This document shows positions 1 to 5,763 of a DNA stretch of 5,948 nucleotides, in pieces. The DNA comes from Bacillota bacterium (lineage in GTDB: Bacteria > Bacillota > Clostridia > Acetivibrionales > DSM-1351), in assembly GCA_023431385.1 (NCBI GenBank), contig JAEYWA010000149.1, positions 1 through 5,948 on the forward strand. The letters are read 5' to 3'. The notes under the pieces were generated by a model. The model was given only the letters and a program-made list of their open reading frames with translations. It searched no databases and had not been told where the DNA came from. Both the position numbers and the translations under genes were made by a program. The stretch's first letter is position 1; every line of letters begins with the position of its first letter.

Positions 1-503
1 GATATTGGGTCCTGTATCGCATCAAGGGCAAATACAATATCTTCCTTTGGAAGTTGAAGCTCGGCTGCAAGTTCTGCAATGGTCGGTTCCTTGGAGTTTT
101 TTGTCGTTAACCGCTCCTTGGCCTGCAAAGCTTTATAAGCAATATCTCTTAGAGACCTGCTAACCCTGATGGAATTGTTGTCCCGTAAATACCTTCGAAT
201 TTCACCGATTATCATGGGTACAGCATATGTTGAGAATTTAACATTTTGTGATACATCAAAATTATCAATAGCTTTGATTAATCCAATACACCCAACCTGA
301 AATAAATCGTCTACATATTCACCTCTGTTGTTGAATCGTTGAATTACACTTAATACCAGCCTGAGATTTCCCCTGATGAATTCCTCTCTTGCAGAATTGT
401 CACCTTTATGCATTCTCTCAAACAGAGTTTTTTTCTGTTCATTTGTCAAAACAGGAAGTTTTGAAGTATTAACACCACAGATTTCAACTTTATTAATAAG
501 CAT
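1..503 (-). CDS. sigG: RNA polymerase sporulation sigma factor sigma-G (3' end cut by window edge)
   Basis: Late forespore sigma factor, which directs RNA polymerase to genes for spore DNA protection and germination after engulfment. 167 complete codons are visible, against about 257-260 residues for the family, so region 4 (-35 recognition) lies outside the window. The protein begins MLINKVEICGVNTSKLPVL, the characteristic sigma-G N-terminus. Region 2 follows (about 46-110), with NLRLVLSVIQRFNNRGEYVD, the core-binding DDLFQVGCIGLIKAID and the -10 recognition helix STYAVPMIIGEIRRYLRDN. Region 3 (about 111-167) has IRVSRSLRDIAYKALQ and ends at FALDAIQDPI. The ATG at 503-501 is chosen because GGGAGG (minus strand, 516-511) sits 7 nt upstream. 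It lies downstream of sigE with a 158-nt gap carrying its own sigma-F-like promoter and a possible RBS-masking hairpin. The start is ATG rather than the GTG of B. subtilis sigG. The match to sigma-G rather than sigma-F is clear from the N-terminus and the gene order. Confidence 0.97.
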   Translation of the reverse strand, partial: MLINKVEICGVNTSKLPVLTNEQKKTLFERMHKGDNSAREEFIRGNLRLVLSVIQRFNNRGEYVDDLFQVGCIGLIKAIDNFDVSQNVKFSTYAVPMIIGEIRRYLRDNNSIRVSRSLRDIAYKALQAKERLTTKNSKEPTIAELAAELQLPKEDIVFALDAIQDPI

Positions 504-505
504 AT

Positions 506-586
506 AAAAACCTCCCGAGCTATAATAACAAAGTCGATAAGCATGATTGACTTTGTCAATATCATTATTGCCATGGAGGTACTTTT
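506..586 (-). promoter_or_regulatory. Long imperfect hairpin masking the sigG ribosome binding site in read-through mRNA
   Basis: Read as minus-strand RNA, the two halves pair almost continuously. AAAA (586-583) pairs with UUUU (509-506), and after a 2-nt bulge ACCUCC (580-575) pairs with the ribosome binding site GGAGGU (515-510). GGC (572-570) pairs with GCU (520-518) including one G-U, and 568-563 pairs with 527-522 including one G-U. After a 6-nt bulge ACAAAGUC, seen on the plus strand at 528-535, pairs with its exact inverse at 549-556 around a 13-nt loop. The outer 5' arm lies inside the promoter spacer, so only mRNA entering from sigE can contain it. Pairing was done by eye; no folding energy was computed. 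A small alternative hairpin, ATTGAC/GTCAAT at 546-560, competes with the inner stem. Confidence 0.55.
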
Positions 587-591
587 TATAC
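563..591 (-). promoter_or_regulatory. Sigma-F-type (forespore) promoter of sigG
   Basis: On the minus strand GTATA (591-587) is followed after 14 nt by GGCAATAATG (572-563). These match the sigma-F consensus as I recall it from B. subtilis (GYATA, then GGNNANAHTR) at every defined position. The spacer is about 1 nt shorter than the usual one. The predicted transcript start near 555-557 gives a leader of about 53 nt to the sigG ATG. In B. subtilis sigG is transcribed by sigma-F and then by sigma-G itself, whose -35 preference is similar, so a promoter here is expected. Motif match only; no start-site data. Confidence 0.7.
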
Positions 592-661
592 TGTTCAACC
601 AACCAAAATATTTTCATCAAAGGCCTTGACAAAGCCCATTTTAAGGCTTTCTCAAGCTGTG

Positions 662-1393
662 TCAGGTCATACGGCTGATCTCCTTTTTTAATCTGCTGAT
701 TATCCGTTTCTCCAGACGTGATATGTAAGATTGTGATATGCCTAACATGTCGGCTACTTCTTTCTGGGTTTTTTCAACACCATTTGTAAGCCCGAATCTT
801 AACTCCATAATTTTCTTTTCACGTATAGACAGTTTTTTCATTGCAGTATTAAGGAGTTCCTTATCAACCTCATCCTCAATGCTTCTATGAATCATATCAT
901 TTTCTGTGCCGAGTATATCTGATAACAGCAGTTCATTTCCATCCCAATCAATATTGAGGGGTTCATCAATGGATATTTCAGCTTTTACTCTGTTATTTCT
1001 TCTTAGATACATTAGTATTTCATTTTCTATGCACCTTGATGCATATGTTGCAAGTTTGATATTTTTTGAGGGATTGAAGGTATTTATTGCTTTAATCAGA
1101 CCAATCGTCCCGATAGATATGAGATCCTCAACTCCAACACCGGTATTTTCGAATTTTCTGGCTATATATACAACAAGTCTCAAATTTCTCTCAATCAGAA
1201 TACTTTTTACTCCGTAATCGCTTTCTTCAAGCTTGTGCAAGAGATAGTTTTCCTCATCAACAGTCAGCGGGGGCGGCAAGGCCTCACTTCCCCCTATATA
1301 GTGAACAGGAAATACTCCTCCTAATTTAAACTTTCTTAGAAGTTTGTCATACTTAACAAGAAAGTACATTTTCATTTTTACAAAAAGTTTCAT
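662..1393 (-). CDS. sigE: RNA polymerase sporulation sigma factor sigma-E (pro-sigma-E precursor)
   Basis: Early mother-cell sigma factor, made as an inactive membrane-associated precursor and activated when SpoIIGA removes the pro-sequence. The protein is 243 residues, close to the 239 of B. subtilis. Residues 1-31 are a basic, hydrophobic pro-sequence, and the conserved mature start YIGGSEALPPPLT begins at residue 32 (codon at 1300-1298), so the inferred cut is His31/Tyr32. Region 2 covers about 70-133, with NLRLVVYIARKFENTG, DLISIGTIGLIKAINTF and the -10 helix ATYASRCIENEILMYLRRN. Region 4 covers about 187-238, with REKKIMELRFGL and the helix-turn-helix TQKEVADMLGISQSYISRLEKR. ATG at 1393 is chosen because AGGGGA (1406-1401) lies 7 nt upstream; an in-frame TTG at 1411 overlaps that region and has no site of its own. 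It lies 89 nt after spoIIGA with no convincing separate promoter, so the two are probably cotranscribed. Confidence 0.97.
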   Translation of the reverse strand: MKLFVKMKMYFLVKYDKLLRKFKLGGVFPVHYIGGSEALPPPLTVDEENYLLHKLEESDYGVKSILIERNLRLVVYIARKFENTGVGVEDLISIGTIGLIKAINTFNPSKNIKLATYASRCIENEILMYLRRNNRVKAEISIDEPLNIDWDGNELLLSDILGTENDMIHRSIEDEVDKELLNTAMKKLSIREKKIMELRFGLTNGVEKTQKEVADMLGISQSYISRLEKRIISRLKKEISRMT

Positions 1394-1419
1394 TTGGCTG
1401 TCCCCTTTCAAATCTGGTT

Positions 1420-1476
1420 ATATTGACAAGTGCATTCTTAATGTAGTGAAAAATATTCTGTTTATTCTGTCAATAT
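1420..1476. repeat. Perfect 9-bp inverted repeat between spoIIGA and sigE
   Basis: ATATTGACA at 1420-1428 is the exact inverse of TGTCAATAT at 1468-1476, with 39 nt between. The arms flank most of the 89-nt spoIIGA-sigE gap, leaving the sigE ribosome binding site (1406-1401) outside. Each arm contains TTGACA, but neither is followed at 16-18 nt by a good -10 sequence. It could form a loop-closing stem in the spoIIGA-sigE mRNA. Chance is also possible in DNA this AT-rich. Confidence 0.35.
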
Positions 1477-1482
1477 TTACTG

Positions 1483-2382
1483 CTAGGCAACTAAGTCCGG
1501 TCCAAGTAAAGCCTTGTATTTGTCGTTTCTGGACAAGGATCTGTTGTATATTCCCACTATGACATTTTTTATGTCACGTTTCTCCTCTTCTTCTCCAATT
1601 TCAATAAAATCCGGCTTGAAGCCAATAAGCATACCATTTTCCTTTCCTAATGAACTAAAGGGTATAAGCCTGAATCTGGAAAACCACTTAGAGGTGGCAA
1701 TAGTTGTTGTAACACAGTTGAGATCATCCTCCTTGGAGTTTTGAAAAATATTTCTAATTTCCGGTGGCAGGAGTTCTTCCAGAGCCTTAAACTCAACTAC
1801 CATGACCGGTATGTTTGTGAGTGGGTCTTTTAATGAATTTCCGGTATCCACCAATGCCGGTAGATCAATTACCCTATTATCAAAAACAATCTTTACCGGT
1901 ATAAGCAGCTTCTCCTTTGTAATTCTGCCTTGAATAACCTCCATGAATATTTTTATTATTATGCCGACGGTCACAATACCAAAGAACATCAAACTTCCTT
2001 TGGATTGACCGAATACATAAATAATCCCGTTTCTAACAAAGCCACCCTGCTGGTTAATGTACAAAAATGCCAGAGCAGCGCCCGCAAAAATAAATGTTGA
2101 TATGTAAAAAATGACAAGAGTCTTTAAAAAAGGCAGTACTTTTCTGGGTGAGAATGTTATTGCTATTATAAAAAAAGACAGAAGTATTTTTGCAAGTGCC
2201 GTATAGTACACTTTTACTCCGGGCTGTACTATGATAAATACAACATATAGAGCCCCTACTATGGCTCCGGCAAACAACCTCAGTGTACTTACTCTTATAC
2301 GGGAGAACTTTGCTGTTACATAAAGTATCAAAAAGTTTATAACAAGGTTTTCAAGCAACAATATATCTAAATAGATTTCCAC
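1483..2382 (-). CDS. spoIIGA: SpoIIGA, membrane aspartic protease that processes pro-sigma-E
   Basis: Sporulation-specific protease that sits in the septum and cuts the pro-sequence from sigma-E after a forespore signal (SpoIIR in B. subtilis). From the GTG start it is 299 residues, near the 309 of B. subtilis. The N-terminal half holds five predicted membrane segments at about 3-24, 35-53, 60-77, 85-107 and 129-148. The cytoplasmic C-terminal half carries the pepsin-like active-site motif LVDTGNSLKDPLT, with catalytic Asp179 in DTGN (B. subtilis has DSGN), and later the family motif RLIPFSSLG at about 238-246. GTG at 2382-2380 is chosen because GAGGG (2394-2390) lies 7 nt upstream and the resulting N-terminus MEIYLD aligns with MKIYLD of B. 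subtilis. An in-frame TTG at 2400 has no ribosome binding site. It is followed by its substrate gene sigE, as is usual for this operon. Confidence 0.96.
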   Translation of the reverse strand: MEIYLDILLLENLVINFLILYVTAKFSRIRVSTLRLFAGAIVGALYVVFIIVQPGVKVYYTALAKILLSFFIIAITFSPRKVLPFLKTLVIFYISTFIFAGAALAFLYINQQGGFVRNGIIYVFGQSKGSLMFFGIVTVGIIIKIFMEVIQGRITKEKLLIPVKIVFDNRVIDLPALVDTGNSLKDPLTNIPVMVVEFKALEELLPPEIRNIFQNSKEDDLNCVTTTIATSKWFSRFRLIPFSSLGKENGMLIGFKPDFIEIGEEEEKRDIKNVIVGIYNRSLSRNDKYKALLGPDLVA

Positions 2383-2442
2383 TTCATATCCCTCACACAA
2401 TAGTAAATTAGCGTCTCAAGAACTATAAGTCTTTACTTTACT

Positions 2443-2472
2443 ATTATTCAAGCCCCTTTGTTTTTATGCCAA
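2443..2472 (-). promoter_or_regulatory. Alternative proximal sigma-A promoter for spoIIGA
   Basis: TTGGCA (2472-2467) and AATAAT (2448-2443) on the minus strand each match the sigma-A hexamers at 5 of 6 positions with an 18-nt spacer. Transcription would start near 2436, giving a leader of about 54 nt, shorter than from the distal candidate. I see no Spo0A-like box beside it, so I rank it below the distal promoter for sporulation control. AT-rich DNA produces such matches by chance. Confidence 0.3.
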
Positions 2473-2523
2473 GTCATTACATCAACCTGAGTAAGTTAAA
2501 AATAAATAATATAAATAATAACC

Positions 2524-2565
2524 TTTGGTGACTCCAAATGAAGAACTATCAATATTTGGCTTCAT
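2524..2565 (-). promoter_or_regulatory. Competing stem-loops in the long spoIIGA leader
   Basis: Three short helices share bases. Plus-strand TTTGG (2524-2528) can pair with CCAAA (2534-2538) around 5 nt. CCAAAT (2534-2539) can pair instead with ATTTGG (2554-2559). ATGAAG (2538-2543) can pair with CTTCAT (2560-2565). In minus-strand RNA the TTTGG/CCAAA helix would be followed by a U-rich but interrupted run (about 2520-2490). The layout resembles a weak attenuator, but the stems are only 5-6 bp. Confidence 0.25.
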
Positions 2566-2581
2566 CTTTTGTACATTCCTA

Positions 2582-2614
2582 ATTATACATAGTTAATTTA
2601 CAGAAGTTTGTCAA
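2582..2614 (-). promoter_or_regulatory. Probable spoIIG promoter (sigma-A type with 21-nt spacer)
   Basis: On the minus strand a perfect TTGACA (2614-2609) and a perfect TATAAT (2587-2582) are separated by 21 nt. A 21-nt spacer is too long for normal sigma-A use. However, the B. subtilis spoIIG promoter is known for an overlong spacer (22 bp) that works only with Spo0A~P bound beside the -35. The same odd geometry ahead of the same operon supports the call. Transcription would start near 2575, giving a leader of about 190 nt to the spoIIGA GTG. Confidence 0.6.
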
Positions 2615-2647
2615 ATTCAAATGTAGAAAAAGAAATATTGTATGACA
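2609..2647. promoter_or_regulatory. Candidate Spo0A boxes overlapping and upstream of the spoIIG -35
   Basis: The Spo0A box consensus is TGTCGAA. On the plus strand TGTCAAA (2609-2615, overlapping the -35) and TGTAGAA (2622-2628) each match 6 of 7 positions. On the minus strand TGTCATA (2647-2641) matches 5 of 7. Their clustering at and just upstream of the -35 is where Spo0A acts at spoIIG in B. subtilis. None is a perfect box, and the 13-nt start-to-start distance of the first two is not the 10-nt tandem spacing I expect. Confidence 0.4.
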
Positions 2648-2689
2648 AAAAAACCTGATACAAGCTGTAGAATATAAGCTTTCCAGGTT
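2647..2689 (-). terminator. Intrinsic terminator of the ABC transporter operon
   Basis: In minus-strand RNA AACCUG (2689-2684) pairs with CAGGUU (2657-2652). After a small internal loop AAGCU (2681-2677) pairs with AGCUU (2666-2662) around a 10-nt loop. A run of seven U (2653-2647) overlaps the end of the outer stem. It lies about 120 nt past the permease stop codon and just before the spoIIG control region, so it would keep transporter transcription out of the sporulation operon. Confidence 0.7.
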
Positions 2690-2696
2690 GATGGGA

Positions 2697-2802
2697 AGAA
2701 TATCCTGCTTATTTCAGGTTATCTTTGTATTAATCAAGGGTCATATCTAGATGTGTTACCTAGATAAGCTACCAGCATAAGTTACCTAGGTATTACACCT
2801 AT
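2697..2802. repeat. Cluster of short repeats between the permease stop and the terminator
   Basis: This non-coding stretch holds several small symmetries. TATCTAG (2744-2750) is the exact inverse of CTAGATA (2760-2766). GTTACCTAG occurs twice in direct orientation (2755-2763 and 2781-2789). TAGGT (2787-2791) pairs with ACCTA (2797-2801), and an imperfect hairpin spans about 2697-2724. Together they make a structured 3' untranslated region for the permease mRNA. I see no protein-coding sequence here and can assign no function. Confidence 0.35.
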
Positions 2803-2809
2803 TTAAATA

Positions 2810-4780
2810 TTAACTCATCTGTTTTACAATGCTGTAATAAACCTTTGAAGTTAATATATAACTCAAACCATAAATCACTGCAAAAACACAGGACACTGCA
2901 ATTCCAACGGTTATTACTAATGCTTTATTAAATAGGAACAGTGTTCCAAGAAGCCCGGTGATTATTCCAAAACCAGCCATTGTATGAAATATTGCGAATA
3001 TTAGCGGGAGAAGGAATACCAGTAATATCTGACGTTTAATGGTACCTTTGACTTCAATATCGCTCATCCCTACCTTCTGCATAATTTTAAAATTATCCCT
3101 GTCGTCGTAGCCTTCGGTTATTTGCTTGTAATACATTATCAGCAACAGACACATTGCGAATATAATACCAAAGAAGATTCCAATAAATAATAATCCACCA
3201 TTCATTGAAACTGTCTCTTGTCGATTACTTATCCCATTTTCAAAAGAAGAAATACCCTTTTGATCATTAACCCAGTCACTGAAGCTGTTGGCAAATTCCT
3301 TCTTATTCTTATCTTCTCCTTCCAGATTAAAGCATATAGAATTAGTTGAGCTTTTTCCGGGAGCAACCTCACTTAGAATTCTTCCAACAGTATTCTCATC
3401 TTTCACTATAAAGTAATAGTTTGTGCCAAATCGGTTTGCTGAAGCCTTTCTTTCAAACACTGCCTCATCAAGCTCTTTTTTAACAGAGTATTTACTCCTG
3501 CCCAAAATTATACTATCGGCATCTAAATCAGCTCCGGTACAATATACTATAACTTCGTTATCCAACAGGTTTTCACTGCTCTTTTCCAATTTATTGTACT
3601 CTTTCAAGGTAATAAGCTTGATTGTTTCAATTTTATAATAAGGATCTGCATCGCTGCTTTTAGTAAAATTATTCTCGTCTTTTAAAACACCGGCAGCAAT
3701 ATATGAATATTCTATTATATCCTTAATACTAATATTGTTATCTACAGCAAGCTCCTCAAATTTTGCAGCTACTGAGGTGCTGTCTACGGTCGCTTTATAG
3801 TATAACCGTATATCAAAAGGATATTGAAAATCAAGAATACTTGATGTCCCAAACCATAGAGCAGCAGTACACAATAATGTGATTATTGTCATTGTACTGA
3901 ATACACATATATTAGCCAGACTGGCGGCGCTTTTCTTCATCCTGTACAGCATACCTGAAACAGTTGTGTAGTTTACCTTATTATAGTAAAATTTCTTATT
4001 GCTTTTTAATATTCTAAGTAAAGCCAATATTCCTGCCTTAAAGAAAAAATGCGTTCCTAATACCACAAGTGCAACTGCAAATAAGAAGTTTGAGAATATG
4101 TCCGAAGCTATTTCGGCCCCTATAGCAATATAATACCCTGCAGCCAGAAAGGACACTCCCAGAAATGCTGATACCCAAAGACGCTTTGGTGCCTTCTCAC
4201 CTGATTTTGAACCCTTCATTAAATCATTGGGATTAGCTTTGAATACCTGCACCAGGTTTACAATCAGATTAAGCAAAAATACACCCACAAAATAATAAAA
4301 GGTAGTTTTGAATGCACTGATATTAAAGGTAAATTGAGTATCAACAGGCAGCTTTGTAAGGTTTAGCAAAACAAGGAACAAAAGCTTTGAAAATACCATT
4401 CCAAGTATAATTCCGCCTGCCAATACAATAAGAAAAACAAATACAGTTTCAAACAGCATCATTATTGACATATGTTTCTTCTCAAGGCCAAGAATGCTGT
4501 ATAATCCCAACTCCAGTTTTCTTCTTTTTATCAGAAAGCTGTTTACATATAAAAGAAACGGTATCAATATCAGACCCAGAAGAAACATGCCAATTCCCAT
4601 CAGAACTAACAGGTAACCGCTATGAGGCAGCTTTAACATTAAATCATTATAAAAAATAGATGAAAAAACAAAAAAAGTGAATACTGAAAACATACCGGCC
4701 AATAAATATGGAAAATATGTAATTCTATTTTTCTTGATTCCGACTAAAGCCAGCTTTGGCAGAAGTATCAGCTTATTCAT
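2810..4780 (-). CDS. BceB-type ABC transporter permease (FtsX-like), antimicrobial peptide sensing and detoxification
   Basis: Membrane subunit of a peptide-antibiotic ABC transporter of the BceAB family. Known members free lipid II cycle intermediates from bacitracin-like or lantibiotic peptides and pass a signal to a partner kinase. It has 656 residues, the usual BceB length. Predicted membrane segments lie at about 24-44, 57-80, 107-130, 157-178, 202-220, 228-255 and 285-311. An extracellular domain of about 215 residues (312-526) follows, then segments at about 528-550, 584-605 and 612-645: the 10-segment BceB layout. The first FtsX domain is around segments 2-4. The second contains MYYKQITEGYDDRDNFKIMQKVGM (split about 549-572), typical of the family. 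The extracellular domain has Cys414 and Cys483, a possible disulfide. ATG at 4780 is chosen because AGGAGGT (4794-4788) lies 7 nt upstream; an in-frame GTG at 4789 lies inside that site. It overlaps the ATPase gene by 8 nt, implying coupled translation. The peptide bound cannot be told from sequence. Confidence 0.92.
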   Translation of the reverse strand: MNKLILLPKLALVGIKKNRITYFPYLLAGMFSVFTFFVFSSIFYNDLMLKLPHSGYLLVLMGIGMFLLGLILIPFLLYVNSFLIKRRKLELGLYSILGLEKKHMSIMMLFETVFVFLIVLAGGIILGMVFSKLLFLVLLNLTKLPVDTQFTFNISAFKTTFYYFVGVFLLNLIVNLVQVFKANPNDLMKGSKSGEKAPKRLWVSAFLGVSFLAAGYYIAIGAEIASDIFSNFLFAVALVVLGTHFFFKAGILALLRILKSNKKFYYNKVNYTTVSGMLYRMKKSAASLANICVFSTMTIITLLCTAALWFGTSSILDFQYPFDIRLYYKATVDSTSVAAKFEELAVDNNISIKDIIEYSYIAAGVLKDENNFTKSSDADPYYKIETIKLITLKEYNKLEKSSENLLDNEVIVYCTGADLDADSIILGRSKYSVKKELDEAVFERKASANRFGTNYYFIVKDENTVGRILSEVAPGKSSTNSICFNLEGEDKNKKEFANSFSDWVNDQKGISSFENGISNRQETVSMNGGLLFIGIFFGIIFAMCLLLIMYYKQITEGYDDRDNFKIMQKVGMSDIEVKGTIKRQILLVFLLPLIFAIFHTMAGFGIITGLLGTLFLFNKALVITVGIAVSCVFAVIYGLSYILTSKVYYSIVKQMS

Positions 4781-5540
4781 ATAACGCACCTCCTGTCTGC
4801 AAAACTGTCATTGTATCGGCAATTTTCTTAAACATTTCTTCTTTAGATGCATTTGCACGGTAAATCTGGTTAAAAACACATCCGTCTTTTATGAATAATA
4901 CTCTGCTGGCATGGCTCGCAGCCTGTATACTGTGCGTTACCATCAGGATTGTCTGCCCTTCTGCATTTATGTCCGAAAACAGTTTGAGCAATCTGGCTGA
5001 CGCCTTGGAGTCCAGTGCACCGGTAGGTTCATCTGCCAACACCAGCTTTGGATTTGTAATCAAGGCTCTTGCTGCGGCTGCTCGCTGTTTTTCTCCGCCC
5101 GACACCTCATAGGGATATTTATGAAGAAGATGGTCTATTCCCAGCTTTTTAGCCAAAGGTTCAAGACGTTTGTTCATTTCTGTGTAAGAGTGACCTGATA
5201 AAACCAGGGGCAGAAATATGTTATCCTGAAGTGAAAAGGTGTCCAATAAGTTAAAATCCTGAAAAACAAAACCCAGGTTGTCTCTTCGGAAAGCGGATAA
5301 CTCTCCCTGCTTTATCCTGGATAAATCCTTTCCGTCCAGCAAAACCTGCCCGCTTGTGGGTTTATCAATTGATGCTAGAATATTAAGGAGTGTTGTTTTA
5401 CCCGAGCCTGATTCTCCCATTATAGCAACATATTCTCCCTTTTCCACCGAAAAGGTAACACAGTCCAGTGCCTGAACCTTGTTCGCACCCAAACGTGATG
5501 TGTATATTTTTTTTACATTATTAATTTCTAAAAGTGCCAT
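4773..5540 (-). CDS. BceA-type ABC transporter ATP-binding protein
   Basis: Cytoplasmic ATPase that powers the BceB-type permease encoded next. It has 255 residues, normal for BceA and the wider MacB/LolD class. All motifs are intact: Walker A GESGSGKTT (42-50), Q-loop Gln94 in FVFQDFNLLD, signature VSGGEKQR (146-153), Walker B LVLADEP with catalytic Glu171, D-loop GALD (174-177) and switch His203 in VTHS. The start ATG at 5540 is preceded by GGAGGT (5550-5545) at 4 nt. An in-frame ORF runs upstream to 5627, but its residues do not resemble the family and its extra ATG codons lack ribosome binding sites. The stop overlaps the permease start by 8 nt. Upstream lie a promoter and a BceR-type operator, so expression is probably induced by the partner two-component system. 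The exact paralogue (BceA, PsdA or YxdL type) cannot be decided here. Confidence 0.94.
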   Translation of the reverse strand: MALLEINNVKKIYTSRLGANKVQALDCVTFSVEKGEYVAIMGESGSGKTTLLNILASIDKPTSGQVLLDGKDLSRIKQGELSAFRRDNLGFVFQDFNLLDTFSLQDNIFLPLVLSGHSYTEMNKRLEPLAKKLGIDHLLHKYPYEVSGGEKQRAAAARALITNPKLVLADEPTGALDSKASARLLKLFSDINAEGQTILMVTHSIQAASHASRVLFIKDGCVFNQIYRANASKEEMFKKIADTMTVLQTGGALYE

Positions 5541-5633
5541 ATTAACCTCCATGAAATATATATCCTTTACTCCATTAGCTGAACCATTCTGCAGAATAAT
5601 GTAGCTTTGTTTTATTTTATTGATCATGATAAT

Positions 5634-5662
5634 ATTATGGAATATTTAGAAATGTTTTTCCA
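5634..5662 (-). promoter_or_regulatory. Probable promoter of the ABC transporter operon
   Basis: On the minus strand TGGAAA (5662-5657; 4 of 6 to TTGACA) and CATAAT (5639-5634; 5 of 6 to TATAAT) are 17 nt apart. The start site would be near 5627, giving a leader of about 87 nt to the ATPase ATG. A poor -35 with a strong activator site just upstream fits BceR-dependent promoters. Several other AT-rich -10-like sequences overlap here, so the exact hexamers are uncertain. Confidence 0.5.
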
Positions 5663-5685
5663 TAGACCTGTCTTACATTTCGGAT

Positions 5686-5713
5686 TCCAACCTTACACTT
5701 TTGTAAGATTGGA
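5686..5713. promoter_or_regulatory. BceR-type response regulator operator
   Basis: TTACA (5693-5697), CTTT, TGTAA (5702-5706) is a perfect match to TNACA-N4-TGTAA, the core motif known for BceR-like regulators. The dyad extends to 12-nt arms (5686-5697 and 5702-5713) with a single mismatch (5691/5708). Its centre is about 72 nt upstream of the predicted start of the ATPase-permease transcript. A second CTTACA half-site lies at 5672-5677, exactly 20 nt from the first copy. It is not a terminator: no T run follows on either strand. Confidence 0.75.
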
Positions 5714-5763
5714 GCTGATTTAAAAGGAAATTTATACCAAAGGACAATTATAAGCTGAAATGA

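Noticed and set aside
450..574. Small minus-strand frame starting at the ATG in the sigG promoter region
   Set aside because: No ribosome binding site precedes it, it overlaps sigG in another frame, and its product is a hydrophobic string without a recognisable motif.
631..650. Hairpin AAAGCC/GGCTTT just after the sigE stop, as a terminator
   Set aside because: The stem is only 6-7 bp and no U run follows on the minus strand, so it is unlikely to stop transcription before sigG.
1394..1411. Upstream TTG start for sigE (six extra residues)
   Set aside because: It overlaps the AGGGGA ribosome binding site that serves the ATG at 1393 and has no site of its own.
906..1744. Plus-strand open frames opposite sigE and spoIIGA, and similar ones opposite the transporter genes
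   Set aside because: They lie wholly or mostly antisense to well-supported genes, have no ribosome binding sites I can see and resemble no known protein.
2383..2400. Upstream TTG start for spoIIGA
   Set aside because: The GAGGG site serves the GTG at 2382, and MEIYLD matches the known SpoIIGA N-terminus.
5586..5597. 12-bp palindrome ATTCTGCAGAAT in the ATPase leader
   Set aside because: It has no loop for an RNA hairpin and matches no operator I know; it could be chance.
5541..5627. N-terminal extension of the ATPase to an ATG at 5627
   Set aside because: The added 29 residues are unlike the family, lie over the leader and promoter start region, and lack a ribosome binding site.
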